In this document: one piece after another, positions 26,366 through 34,516 of the stretch | How the letters are laid out: the number at the start of each line of letters is the position of its first letter | How positions within the stretch are numbered: position 1 is the first letter of the stretch | Source of the DNA: Candidatus Neomicrothrix sp. UBA7388 | Lineage (GTDB): Bacteria; Actinomycetota; Acidimicrobiia; Acidimicrobiales; Poriferisodalaceae | NCBI GenBank assembly: GCA_002470695.1 | Contig: DKNM01000123.1 | Location: forward strand, 1 to 58,041 | DNA length: 58,041 nucleotides | Direction: 5' to 3' | Made by a program: the position numbers and the translations under genes | Notes under the pieces: generated by a model | Databases searched by the model: none | Told to the model about the DNA's origin: nothing | What the model saw: only the letters and a program-made list of their open reading frames with translations

Positions 26366-27133
26366 CTAATTCGCTCCCTGTGCATCGTGAACGCGAATTG
26401 TTGCCCCGCTAACAAAATCCGATGAAGGTGAGACTAAATAGAGAAGTGTGCTGTCCAGTTGGGAGGGTGTCCCCAATCGCTTCCTGGGAAAACCTTGAGT
26501 TATATCACCCATCCGTTCCAGCATCCCGTCCATCATCTCGCTCTCAAAAGCGCCTGGGGCAATGCAATTGACATTGACGTTGTATTTAGCGAACTCCAAA
26601 GCGAGCATTTCGGTCATTCTTACGACTGCGCCTTTGGTAATCGCGTACCAAGAAGTTCCGATTCCCGCGTTGTAAGCAGCACTTGAAGAAATATTTACAA
26701 TCCGGCCGGGAAGCTCAGCCTTGACGAGCCGGCGAGTCACCTCGCTCGCCAAATGAAATAGTGACGTGAGATTGGTTGCAACCATCTCATCAACGAACTC
26801 AGGAGTCATCTTGAGGGCTAATTGTGCGTCCGGCTTACCGGCGTTATTGACAAGTATTTGAATCGGTCCGAGTGCCTTCTCGGTGTACTCAATGGACGTA
26901 ATTAGAGCTTCTGTATCGGTCACGTCGAGAGGTACTGGTAAGATTTCCGCTCCTCGAGCGGAGAGCTCCTGAGCAAGTTCATTCAATCGGTCTTCGCGAC
27001 GACCTGCTACAGCTACCTTTGCGCCGCATGCTGCGAGAACCTCGGCGAAGCGGCGACCCAAACCGGATGTTGTCCCGGTTACAAACGCTGTTTGCCCGGT
27101 GAGATCTGTTGAAAAGTTAGGAATTGAAGACAT
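26366..27133 (-). CDS. Short-chain dehydrogenase/reductase (FabG-like)
   Basis: Classical SDR of 255 residues from the chosen start. TGTTSGLG cofactor loop near 19, NNAG near 96, Ser in VNISSSAAY and the catalytic WYAITK (Tyr/Lys), and a FabG-like C-terminus. The ATG at 27133 has aaagga 6 bases upstream; a GTG at 27160 would add nine residues with no better site. First gene of the SDR-PhyH-hydrolase-MFS unit, divergent from the nitroreductase operon across a 444-base gap. Confidence 0.9.
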   Translation of the reverse strand: MSSIPNFSTDLTGQTAFVTGTTSGLGRRFAEVLAACGAKVAVAGRREDRLNELAQELSARGAEILPVPLDVTDTEALITSIEYTEKALGPIQILVNNAGKPDAQLALKMTPEFVDEMVATNLTSLFHLASEVTRRLVKAELPGRIVNISSSAAYNAGIGTSWYAITKGAVVRMTEMLALEFAKYNVNVNCIAPGAFESEMMDGMLERMGDITQGFPRKRLGTPSQLDSTLLYLVSPSSDFVSGATIRVHDAQGAN

Positions 27134-27229
27134 TTTGTCCTTTGAGAAGCAGGCGACCACCCCCTTTCTAGGCGCCGAACCAATTTTCGTCTAGTCGCAC
27201 TCCGCATGCGAATAGCGGTCGACTTAATG

Positions 27230-27272
27230 TCCGTAATTGATCGAGTTACGGAAATGCGACTGGAGCGATCAA
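27230..27272. promoter_or_regulatory. Two interlaced perfect inverted repeats
   Basis: Repeat 1: TCCGTAA (27230-27236) / TTACGGA (27246-27252). Repeat 2: TTGATCG (27237-27243) / CGATCAA (27266-27272). The left arm of repeat 2 lies inside the loop of repeat 1, which is the topology of an H-type pseudoknot in RNA, or of two overlapping operators in DNA. It lies between divergent operons and just upstream of the candidate rightward promoter. Confidence 0.5.
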
Positions 27273-27284
27273 ATAGCTTTTATT

Positions 27285-27313
27285 TTTACAGCATTCTTTA
27301 TTGGTGGTTGAAT
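27285..27313 (+). promoter_or_regulatory. Candidate sigma-70-type promoter
   Basis: TTTACA (27285-27290), a 17-base spacer and TTGAAT (27308-27313), five and four matches to the -35 and -10 consensus, inside an AT-rich patch. It points toward the nitroreductase operon and lies just downstream of the interlaced repeats. Prediction by pattern only. Confidence 0.35.
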
Positions 27314-27577
27314 CTGAGAACCTGGAGGATGCAGACACCATAGGCAGAGTTCGGGCGTTCATTTTCCTGGTGAGCTCTAGGTCACACTTCGTTACGGTCC
27401 TTCCAGAATTCGGCTAAACCGAACCAAGAATCGTTGATATACGCTCTCCGGCAGGCCGCCACGTCTCACGCCAAGTAATGTCCGTGCATGAAGCGATGGA
27501 GTCGTTGTGAAGCTAGTGAGCAACCTCCGCGTGCCCTAGCGACTCGTATCGAGCAGAGCAAAGTCAGGAGCTAAATA

Positions 27578-28228
27578 GTGAATGTCACTGAAGCCACCCA
27601 ACGCAGAGCATCAATTAGATCGTTTTTGTCGGATCCTGTAAGCGACCAACAAATTCGTGATCTTCTTGAAGTTGCTGCTCGAGCTCCCTCGGGCGGGAAT
27701 GTGCAACCGTGGAGGATCTACGTGATCAACGGCGAGTCAATGGAGCAGTTCCGCTCCTTCATTGCTGAACGAAAGCCGGGGGAGTCCGAGTACCCGGTGT
27801 ACCCACCAAATCTCCAAGAGCCTTACCGCACTAATCGTTTTGAACTTGGTGAGGCGATGTACGAAAAGCTGGGAATTCCTCGTGAGGACAAAGCGGCACG
27901 TCTCGCTCATTTGGCTCGAAATTTTGATTTTTTTGGCGCGCCAGCCGCATTTTTCTGTTTTGTCGAAAGGAATATGGGATCAGCGCAATGGTCAGACTTA
28001 GGTATGTTTCTGCAGACTTTTATGTTGCTTGCTATTGAAGCTGGCCTCGACACCTGTCCTCAGGAAGCCTGGGCGAACCATTGGCGTTCAGTCCAGGAGT
28101 TCTGTGGCGCACCCGATGACGAAATGCTCTTTTGTGGAATGGCAGTTGGAAAGCGCGATGAGACAAAGTCGGTTAACGGACTCAGAAGCGAACGGATGCC
28201 TCTTGAACAATGGGCCAAGTGGCTTTAA
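27578..28228 (+). CDS. Nitroreductase-family FMN oxidoreductase
   Basis: 216 residues. FMN-binding N-terminus RRASIRSF and the segment APSGGNVQPWRIYVI, plus a C-terminal DTCPQEAW typical of NfnB-like nitroreductases. It probably uses NAD(P)H to reduce nitro, quinone or enone groups. The start is GTG with aggag 7 bases upstream. First of a nitroreductase-nitroreductase-EamA operon. It resembles the nitroreductase at 33083 (APSG.N.QPW, LDTCPQ.AW) more than its immediate neighbour. Confidence 0.9.
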   Translation: MNVTEATQRRASIRSFLSDPVSDQQIRDLLEVAARAPSGGNVQPWRIYVINGESMEQFRSFIAERKPGESEYPVYPPNLQEPYRTNRFELGEAMYEKLGIPREDKAARLAHLARNFDFFGAPAAFFCFVERNMGSAQWSDLGMFLQTFMLLAIEAGLDTCPQEAWANHWRSVQEFCGAPDDEMLFCGMAVGKRDETKSVNGLRSERMPLEQWAKWL

Positions 28229-28237
28229 GGAACTTTC

Positions 28238-28891
28238 ATGAATGATATTTACGAAATGATGAGTACCCTCCGAGCGGTCCGCAAACTCCGCCCTGACCCC
28301 ATCCCAGACGACGTGATAGAGCAGGTTTTGCAGGCGGCTGCCTGGGCCCCGACTGGCGGAAATATGCAACCTTGGCGGGTGATCGTGGTGAGAAGCGAGG
28401 AGCGCAAACAAGCACTCGCCGACGTTTATCGACCTGCCTGGTACAGGTACGCAAAGGGTTATGACGCTCGAATAGAACAGCTTCCCGAGGACGAGGCGGA
28501 AAAGGCGCGCCGAAATCGCGTCGCAGGCGATTTCTTAGCGGATCATCTGCAAGAAGCGCCAATCATTCTTATGTTCGTTGCTGATCCTAAAATGATGGCT
28601 ATAACTGACGCGAAGTTAGACCGAGTTTCCATGGTGGGTGGCGGATCGGTATACACGGCAGTACAAAACGCGATGCTTGCTGCGCGCACGGAAGGCTTGG
28701 GTTGTGTTCTCACAACTCTCCATTGTTTAGCTGAAGAAGAAGTAAAGGCAGCCTTAGACATCCCCGAAGGATGGGCGACTCTTGCCATGGTGCCCCTCGG
28801 TTACCCGATCGGTTCAGGTCATGGTCCTATTTCTAGGCAGCCAGCCTCCGTTCTCGCATTTGACGACGCTTTTGGAATGGCCTGGAATTGA
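28238..28891 (+). CDS. Nitroreductase-family FMN oxidoreductase
   Basis: 217 residues. FMN-site residues in RAVRKLRPD and APTGGNMQPWRVIVV, and a C-terminal YTAVQNAMLAARTEGLGCV helix. It differs from the preceding gene by an extra mid-protein segment rich in charged residues and lacks the CPQ.AW motif, so it is a different subfamily rather than a recent duplicate. It starts 9 bases after the first nitroreductase with aagga upstream, and its TGA overlaps the TTG of the transporter gene. Confidence 0.9.
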   Translation: MNDIYEMMSTLRAVRKLRPDPIPDDVIEQVLQAAAWAPTGGNMQPWRVIVVRSEERKQALADVYRPAWYRYAKGYDARIEQLPEDEAEKARRNRVAGDFLADHLQEAPIILMFVADPKMMAITDAKLDRVSMVGGGSVYTAVQNAMLAARTEGLGCVLTTLHCLAEEEVKAALDIPEGWATLAMVPLGYPIGSGHGPISRQPASVLAFDDAFGMAWN

Positions 28892-29850
28892 GCCAGAAAG
28901 CTTCTCGAGCGCCATCGGTTTTTTGTGTTGAAGAAGCCAAGGGGCATCAGGAACAAGTCACAGTTCGGAATAACAAGTCGCTGCTTCCGTTGGCGGTTAT
29001 GGGCATTGTCGTCGTAGTTTGGGGTTTAGGCCCTCCCACTAGCAAGCTAGTTTCAGCTCCACCCCTTATCGGCACTTTTATACGTTTCGGGATTTCATCC
29101 CCATTTCTTTTATTAGTGCTAGCAGTTCGTGGCCGATGGCTCTCAAAAAAAGTATTTTACGCGACCGCTTTGCCGGGCTTGTCATTCGGCGTAAATCTGA
29201 TTTTTGTTTTTGCGACTCTGCAGGAAGCCACGGTTTCAGTGCTCTCAACGATCGTGGCCATGCAACCAGCCTTGCTGCTTGTCTTAGCAGGACCAATATT
29301 CAGGGAGTACCCAACGCTGCGACAACTGAGCTTCACTCTTTTCGGGATGTTTGGAGCGGTAGGAGTAATCCTAGGTGCGGGATCAGACCTAAGAACATCC
29401 TGGTTGGGCCTACTATTCGCGGCTTTATCTTTGGTCACCTTCACTCTCTATTTTGTCCTTACGCGAATAGCGAGGTCTGGAGATGAAGTTGATCCGATTG
29501 AGTGGATGGCAGGCATAAACGTCTGGGCTTTTGCATCAACTATCTTGCCGATCTTGTTTATGGCTGACCGGTCAGACTGGCTTGCGTTCGGAGGTTATGA
29601 CTGGCTGTGGATTTCGATAGTTGCCTTTGTCACAGGCGTATTCGGCCACGTGTTAATGACTTGGTTGCACGGGCATCTGGAAACAGCTAGGTCATCGTTG
29701 TACATCCTCACTATGCATTTAGTGGCTGTTGGTCTTGCCTGGCCAATTCACGACGAGCCTGTAACGTTGTTGCAAGTCCTTGCAGGTGTAGTTGTCTTGA
29801 TCTCAGTAGCAGCTGTGGTTAACTCTCCCGATCGCCATGTGGCTCGATGA
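28888..29850 (+). CDS. EamA/DMT-family transporter
   Basis: 320 residues with about ten hydrophobic segments in two EamA repeats (about 30-155 and 170-315). The family exports amino acids, metabolites or drugs. The TTG start overlaps the preceding nitroreductase stop by 4 bases; a start nearer the first hydrophobic segment is also possible because the first 30 residues are polar. Its 3' end overlaps the alkylsulfatase gene on the other strand by 32 bases. Confidence 0.85.
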   Translation: MSQKASRAPSVFCVEEAKGHQEQVTVRNNKSLLPLAVMGIVVVVWGLGPPTSKLVSAPPLIGTFIRFGISSPFLLLVLAVRGRWLSKKVFYATALPGLSFGVNLIFVFATLQEATVSVLSTIVAMQPALLLVLAGPIFREYPTLRQLSFTLFGMFGAVGVILGAGSDLRTSWLGLLFAALSLVTFTLYFVLTRIARSGDEVDPIEWMAGINVWAFASTILPILFMADRSDWLAFGGYDWLWISIVAFVTGVFGHVLMTWLHGHLETARSSLYILTMHLVAVGLAWPIHDEPVTLLQVLAGVVVLISVAAVVNSPDRHVAR

Positions 29851-31738
29851 TTGGGAAGAGACGAAAATCAGTCAATTGACTAAAAAGAGTTAACACGAGC
29901 GATTGGTTTCCTTCGATGATGAGGTCACCGTCTTTTAAAGCCTCAGTAAAGCTTTTGATCCCTCCTAGGGCATCAGCCAATGTGTGACGGGTAAGCGTAA
30001 TTGAGGCATCAGCTCGGTCCAAGTGTTGGTTGTGGAGATGGTGAATGGCGCAATTGTTGATACCGAGAACATGTTGTTCTCCTAGATCTGAAAATGTCCA
30101 ATTCAGGTTCGCCGTTAGACCCGACAACGCCTCGGTACTTAATCGCACTCCGAGGGAGTCGAAAAGTTGCGCTGCGGACATTGCATGAGCTATTTGGCGA
30201 CCCCGACCGACTGAGATGTCAGGGGAGCCATTGCGCAGCTCGTGAGCCCCGTATAGGTAGGCATTGCGCCAGGTTCCAGATTCTGACTGGTAACCCAATT
30301 GCTCTAGCGCATCGGCCTGTAAATGCCTCGCCTGCTCTAACGAGGGATCAGCGAAAACAAGGTGATTCATCACTTGAGCAACCCAGCGGTAATCGCCTTC
30401 TTCGAAGCTCAGTTTGGCTTTACGTATTACTTCATCTGCTCCACCCATGAAATTAACGTAACGTTTGCTGCTTTCTGTTTGGGGATACGGGTGGAGGGTT
30501 GCCGGGTTTGCGTCGTACCACCCGAGATACCTGTTGTAGACCGACCGAACGTTGTGGCTCAACGTGCCGTAATAACCTTGTGTATGCGAGTCTGCCGAGA
30601 AGCAGTCGGGCAGTGTTAACTCTTCCGCGATCTCAGCTGCAGTCCACCCTCTATTAGCAAGTCGCATAGTTTGGTCGTGCATCCACCTGTACAGATCGCG
30701 TTGTTTAACTAAGAAAGACTTCAAATCTTCGGTGCCGAACCTGGGCCAATGGTGTGTCGCGATAAGAATGTCGGACTTGTCTCCCCACATGGCCATGGCT
30801 TCGTTGATGTATTTAGACCAAGCGAGGGCATCACGCGTTTGGGCGCCTCGAATCGGATACAAATTATGCATATTGTGAGTGCAATTCTCAGCCATACAAA
30901 GTAATCGGAGCTCAGGGAACCAAAAATTCATCTCTGCTGGCGCCTCAGCATCGGGCGTATTTTGGAAGATAACGCTGACGCCGTCTATCTGAAGCTCTGT
31001 ACCCGTGTGTCTAATTGTCTCTGTCGGGGCGATCAGGCCAGATGGGCTAAAGGGCAGTGCTTTACCCAAACCATTATCAACGTGACCCTTAGGTCCTGGA
31101 TCCAAAAAAAGACCGAACTGATACATTGCGCGGCGGGCCATAGCGGCGCCGGCAATAACATTTTCGTTGACTACTTCCTCTAGAAATCCTTCGGGGGCGA
31201 TAATCCGTACCTGCCCGCGCTCCACTTCTTCAGCTGTAGTCACTCCCAAGATCCCGCCGAAATGGTCGGCATGAGAATGTGTATAAATAACCGCTTTAAC
31301 GGGACGAGCGCCGAGATGTTCGTTTGCGAGTTCCAAACAAGCTTTTGCTGTAGCGGCTGTGGTCAAAACATCGATCAAAATCCACCCGGTCTTTCCTGCG
31401 ACCAGAGTTAAATTTGAGATGTCGTATCCGCGTACTTGCCAAACCCCATCCATTACTTCGAATAGCCCGTGGATTGCGTTTAAGCGACCTTGTCGCCACA
31501 GCCCTGGATGCACTGTGTCGGGCGCGCTTGAGTTCTCGCGTAAAAAGTCGTACTGGGAGCAGTCCCAAACGGTTTGGTTATCGATAGTAACTTTGCCCTC
31601 GGGCAGTGTGGCAATCAGTCCTCTTTGCGCTCGCTCAAAGTCTGCCTCATCATCGAAGACAATCTTTGTGGAGGCGTCGTTATTTTCTTGAGACGTCGCA
31701 TGTGACGCTTCCTTTGGAACTGACGAAGTATCCGGCAT
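29819..31738 (-). CDS. Alkyl sulfatase (class III, SdsA1-type)
   Basis: 639-residue zinc hydrolase that cleaves alkyl sulfate esters to an alcohol and sulfate. The metal motif THSHADHFGG (His154, His156, Asp158, His159) is followed by Glu284, His288 and His291 in AENCTHNMHN, and by the family segment GTLSHNVRSVYNRYLGWYD. A C-terminal SCP2-like domain (about 520-639) would bind the alkyl chain. Unlike SdsA1 there is no signal peptide, so the substrate must enter the cell or be made inside. It overlaps the convergent EamA gene by 32 bases. An acyl-CoA dehydrogenase gene lies just upstream. Confidence 0.93.
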   Translation of the reverse strand: MPDTSSVPKEASHATSQENNDASTKIVFDDEADFERAQRGLIATLPEGKVTIDNQTVWDCSQYDFLRENSSAPDTVHPGLWRQGRLNAIHGLFEVMDGVWQVRGYDISNLTLVAGKTGWILIDVLTTAATAKACLELANEHLGARPVKAVIYTHSHADHFGGILGVTTAEEVERGQVRIIAPEGFLEEVVNENVIAGAAMARRAMYQFGLFLDPGPKGHVDNGLGKALPFSPSGLIAPTETIRHTGTELQIDGVSVIFQNTPDAEAPAEMNFWFPELRLLCMAENCTHNMHNLYPIRGAQTRDALAWSKYINEAMAMWGDKSDILIATHHWPRFGTEDLKSFLVKQRDLYRWMHDQTMRLANRGWTAAEIAEELTLPDCFSADSHTQGYYGTLSHNVRSVYNRYLGWYDANPATLHPYPQTESSKRYVNFMGGADEVIRKAKLSFEEGDYRWVAQVMNHLVFADPSLEQARHLQADALEQLGYQSESGTWRNAYLYGAHELRNGSPDISVGRGRQIAHAMSAAQLFDSLGVRLSTEALSGLTANLNWTFSDLGEQHVLGINNCAIHHLHNQHLDRADASITLTRHTLADALGGIKSFTEALKDGDLIIEGNQSLVLTLFSQLTDFRLFPIIEPHGDRES

Positions 31739-31776
31739 GGGATTCTCCCTAGGTCTGATTTATGGGCGGTTTGCGC

Positions 31777-32946
31777 TTAGGACGATGGGGAATAAGTTGC
31801 GGATAATGACTTGGCTATTCGGTCGGTCATGATTTCAGTCGAACCATCAACGTAGTTGGCAACTCGAGCCGCTGTAAGTCGATGACCAATCAGCCGTTCT
31901 TCGCGAAGTCCGTTGGCGCCCATAGCCTGAGCGCATGCAGCCAAAGCAGGTTCGGCGAGCTCAGTTGCGAATTTTTTAGCGTGAGCCGCAGGCAATATGG
32001 CGCTGTTGGTATCGCCGTTCTCGATGACGGTAATTGCTTTTTCTGTAAGGGCTCTTGCGGCCTCTAGCTGATTGGCTACCTTCGCCAGCTGCCAGGAAAG
32101 ACCTTGGTGCTCGATTATGGGTCGGCCGAAGGTTTCTCTATCTCCTGCGTATTGGACAGCTTCTCTAAGCGATGCTTCAACCATTGCGCAACACATTGTC
32201 GCAACATAAGTGCGAGCTTCGTTGATGGTGGCCAAAGCAGCTGCGAACCCTTCCCCTGGGGGAGCTAAAAGATCTGAGTGTGGAGCGAAATAGTTGTTTA
32301 AGCGAAAGCCGCCTGTGCCGATCGCATGGCTGCCGGTTAGGTCGTACGGAGCTACTCTTTCGAACTCTTCGCTGGTGCCGTCAAGGAGAAATGAGGCGAT
32401 TCCTTTCGCTCTGGACCCTTGTTCTGTCTGGATATAGGCGACAATGACGGTCGAGGCTGCGGCATTGGTTATCCAAGCCTTCTCTCCAGTCAGGTTCCAG
32501 CCACCATCAACTGGAGTTGCATGGGCTGAAATCGCTGAAAAATCGCTGCCGGCAGAGGGCTCGGTTAAGGCAGTGGAGCCTAGCTTTTTGCCTCTGATAA
32601 GGTCACTCAAATAGCGTTCCCGCTGGTTAGCGCTGCCGTGACGTGCCAGCCTTGCTGCGACGTTATGTGAGTTGACCAAGCTGAATGCATAGGGCATCGA
32701 CACCTCTGAAAAGGTATCTAGCACCTTCAGCTTCTGAGAAAAGCTCAGTCCAAGTCCGCCCATCTCCGGTGGGATTTCCATTCCTAGAAGCCCGAGATTG
32801 CTTGCTGAAGATATCGCGTCACTGGGAAAGGTCCTAGTTCGTTCCCAATCAATGACGTTTGGGGTAACTATTTCGTCCCGAAATTCTCGAACGTTACCGA
32901 GCAAGTCATTGAATTCTTTTTGCGGTAGTCCGTTGCTAAGAGTCAT
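31777..32946 (-). CDS. Acyl-CoA dehydrogenase
   Basis: FAD-dependent alpha,beta-desaturase of acyl-CoA, 389 residues. Signatures TALTEPSAGSDFSAI and GEKAWITNA bind the flavin, and the C-terminal helix has the Arg-rich HRLTAARVANY. At the usual C-terminal base position the motif reads VDGSTEI (Asp367) rather than YEGTxEI, while Glu243 in INEARTY occupies the isovaleryl/long-chain-type base position. It is upstream of, and probably cotranscribed with, the alkylsulfatase gene, which suggests oxidation of the released alkyl chain after conversion to acyl-CoA. Confidence 0.92.
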   Translation of the reverse strand: MTLSNGLPQKEFNDLLGNVREFRDEIVTPNVIDWERTRTFPSDAISSASNLGLLGMEIPPEMGGLGLSFSQKLKVLDTFSEVSMPYAFSLVNSHNVAARLARHGSANQRERYLSDLIRGKKLGSTALTEPSAGSDFSAISAHATPVDGGWNLTGEKAWITNAAASTVIVAYIQTEQGSRAKGIASFLLDGTSEEFERVAPYDLTGSHAIGTGGFRLNNYFAPHSDLLAPPGEGFAAALATINEARTYVATMCCAMVEASLREAVQYAGDRETFGRPIIEHQGLSWQLAKVANQLEAARALTEKAITVIENGDTNSAILPAAHAKKFATELAEPALAACAQAMGANGLREERLIGHRLTAARVANYVDGSTEIMTDRIAKSLSATYSPSS

Positions 32947-33082
32947 GCCTCGACCCTAGAGCCTCCCGAGGGTTTGTGAGTCCGCGAGGATTGTGAAAAT
33001 CTATCTCGGTACTCACGGCCTACTTGGGGGTCGCCACGGAAAATAGCGCAGCGTGTCTGCCGACCGACAGGAGTTTTGAAGC

Positions 33083-33754
33083 ATGGATGTTCTGGAAGCA
33101 ATTAAAGAGCGTAAATCGATCCGAGCTTTTAAGCCAGATCCGGTGCCCAAAGAAAAGCTCTTGGAGCTCTTGGAGATTGCGCAGCGTGCACCTAGTGGTA
33201 CTAACACTCAACCTTGGCACGTTTATTTGTGTGCTGGCGAAGTAAAAACTGCGATCACTAATGACGTGTTAGCAATGGCAGAAAGCGGCCAAGGTGCCAG
33301 CTATGAGGACTTCGACTACTACCCGTCGGTTTGGGAAGATATTCACAACAGCCGGCGACGAGCTGTGGGTTGGTCCCTCTATAACTTGGTTGGCATTGAA
33401 AAAGGTGATCGAGAGGGGAGCGCAAAGCAAGCTATGCGTAATTTTCTTTTCTTTGATGCGCCCGTGGGGATATTCGTAACAATTGACTCGTATTTGGAGC
33501 GAGGCAACTGGGCTGATGTCGGCATGTATATACAAACTCTCATGCTCGCAGCTAAAGGACTAGGACTTGATACCTGTCCACAAGCGGCATGGGTGCCTTA
33601 TCAGGAACCTGTTATCCGTCATCTTGGTATTCCGGACAACGAGTCGTTGGTGAGCGGTATGAGCCTTGGATGGGCAGACCATGCCAAGATTGAGAATACG
33701 CTGGTAAGTGAACGGGAGAAGATCTCTGAGGTAGCGCGCTTCGAAGGTTTCTAG
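33083..33754 (+). CDS. Nitroreductase-family FMN oxidoreductase
   Basis: 223 residues with RKSIRAFKPD, APSGTNTQPWHVYL and LDTCPQAAWVPYQ. Third nitroreductase of the window and the closest to that at 27578. It may reduce nitro or enone groups with NAD(P)H. The ATG has an aggag site 11 bases upstream. It is divergent from the acyl-CoA dehydrogenase gene across 136 bases that show no clear operator. A NUDIX gene follows after 91 bases. Confidence 0.9.
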   Translation: MDVLEAIKERKSIRAFKPDPVPKEKLLELLEIAQRAPSGTNTQPWHVYLCAGEVKTAITNDVLAMAESGQGASYEDFDYYPSVWEDIHNSRRRAVGWSLYNLVGIEKGDREGSAKQAMRNFLFFDAPVGIFVTIDSYLERGNWADVGMYIQTLMLAAKGLGLDTCPQAAWVPYQEPVIRHLGIPDNESLVSGMSLGWADHAKIENTLVSEREKISEVARFEGF

Positions 33755-33845
33755 CGCCGCGGATATTACGACGTTCGTTCCGCTTGCCGAAAACGATCAC
33801 GACATTTGAGATTTTCGTTTTGGTGCTCGGCCTTCTTCAAGATGA

Positions 33846-34490
33846 GTGATAACGGTGGATGCGAAAATGGATATCTGCCTAAAATCTTGGCGCGTGGAAA
33901 ATCTCTTCTCAGTGAAGTCTTTGACGGAGGCACTGCTGCCTGGCGTTGCGGCTTCTACGCAGGGACCTTCGGCGGCGGTTGCAGCAGTAATGCGCGAAGG
34001 AGATCTTGGCGTTGAAATGTTGTTTATTGAGCGTGCGCGAAAGGTGGGTGACCCTTGGTCAGGTCAGATGGCGTTTCCGGGTGGGCGAACTTCTAGGGAT
34101 GACCCTCACACTTTGGCTACGGCTCAAAGAGAGACGAGCGAAGAGCTTGGATTGGAATTACCCAACGCAAATGCTTTAGGCCGGCTCTCAGATGTGGAAG
34201 GCGGACCACGTGGTACTGCTGAAAAGTTAAGAGTGACACCCCACATTTTTTTGATAACCGGACCCCGACCGGAGTTGGTTCCAAATTACGAAGTGGCATC
34301 GGCCTTGTGGGTTCCTGTCGTCGCTCTTTTAGATTCGAATCGATATGTCGAATACTCATACCCCCCGCTAGGTTCAAATCTTTGGCCAGGGATAAAGGTC
34401 GAAGGGGACCGAGTGATTTGGGGATTGACACTTCGAATGTTAAGAGATTTGTTTGAAAGAGCCGGTAAACCTCTAACAATAAGGCCTTAA
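33846..34490 (+). CDS. NUDIX hydrolase, CoA pyrophosphatase-like
   Basis: 214 residues. The NUDIX box has FPGG at 77-80 and ATAQRETSEELG at 91-102 with the metal-binding RE and EE; the early box Glu is replaced by Asp. The surrounding QMAFPGGRTSRDDPHTLATA matches the NudL/UPF0035 group, which hydrolyses CoA and acyl-CoA. A role in recycling CoA esters fits the acyl-CoA genes nearby. The start is uncertain: GTG 33846 is used, but ATG 33867 is possible. Confidence 0.8.
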   Translation: MITVDAKMDICLKSWRVENLFSVKSLTEALLPGVAASTQGPSAAVAAVMREGDLGVEMLFIERARKVGDPWSGQMAFPGGRTSRDDPHTLATAQRETSEELGLELPNANALGRLSDVEGGPRGTAEKLRVTPHIFLITGPRPELVPNYEVASALWVPVVALLDSNRYVEYSYPPLGSNLWPGIKVEGDRVIWGLTLRMLRDLFERAGKPLTIRP

Positions 34491-34516
34491 CTCCTTTCTC
34501 TGAATAAGCTGGTTTT

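Larger units (their letters stand above)
27134..27577. other. Long divergent intergenic region
   Basis: The only stretch over 300 bases without a gene. It holds two interlaced inverted repeats (27230-27272), a plausible plus-strand promoter (27285-27313) and a 5-bp hairpin TTCGG-CTAAA-CCGAA (27409-27423). No tRNA T-loop or recognisable riboswitch core was seen. It drives an SDR operon leftward and a nitroreductase operon rightward, and leaves a leader of about 260 bases on the rightward transcript if the promoter call is right. Confidence 0.6.

Noticed and set aside
27134..27577. Possible tRNA or known riboswitch in the long intergenic region
   Set aside because: No T-loop GTTCRAATC with acceptor pairing and no familiar riboswitch core was found by reading both strands.
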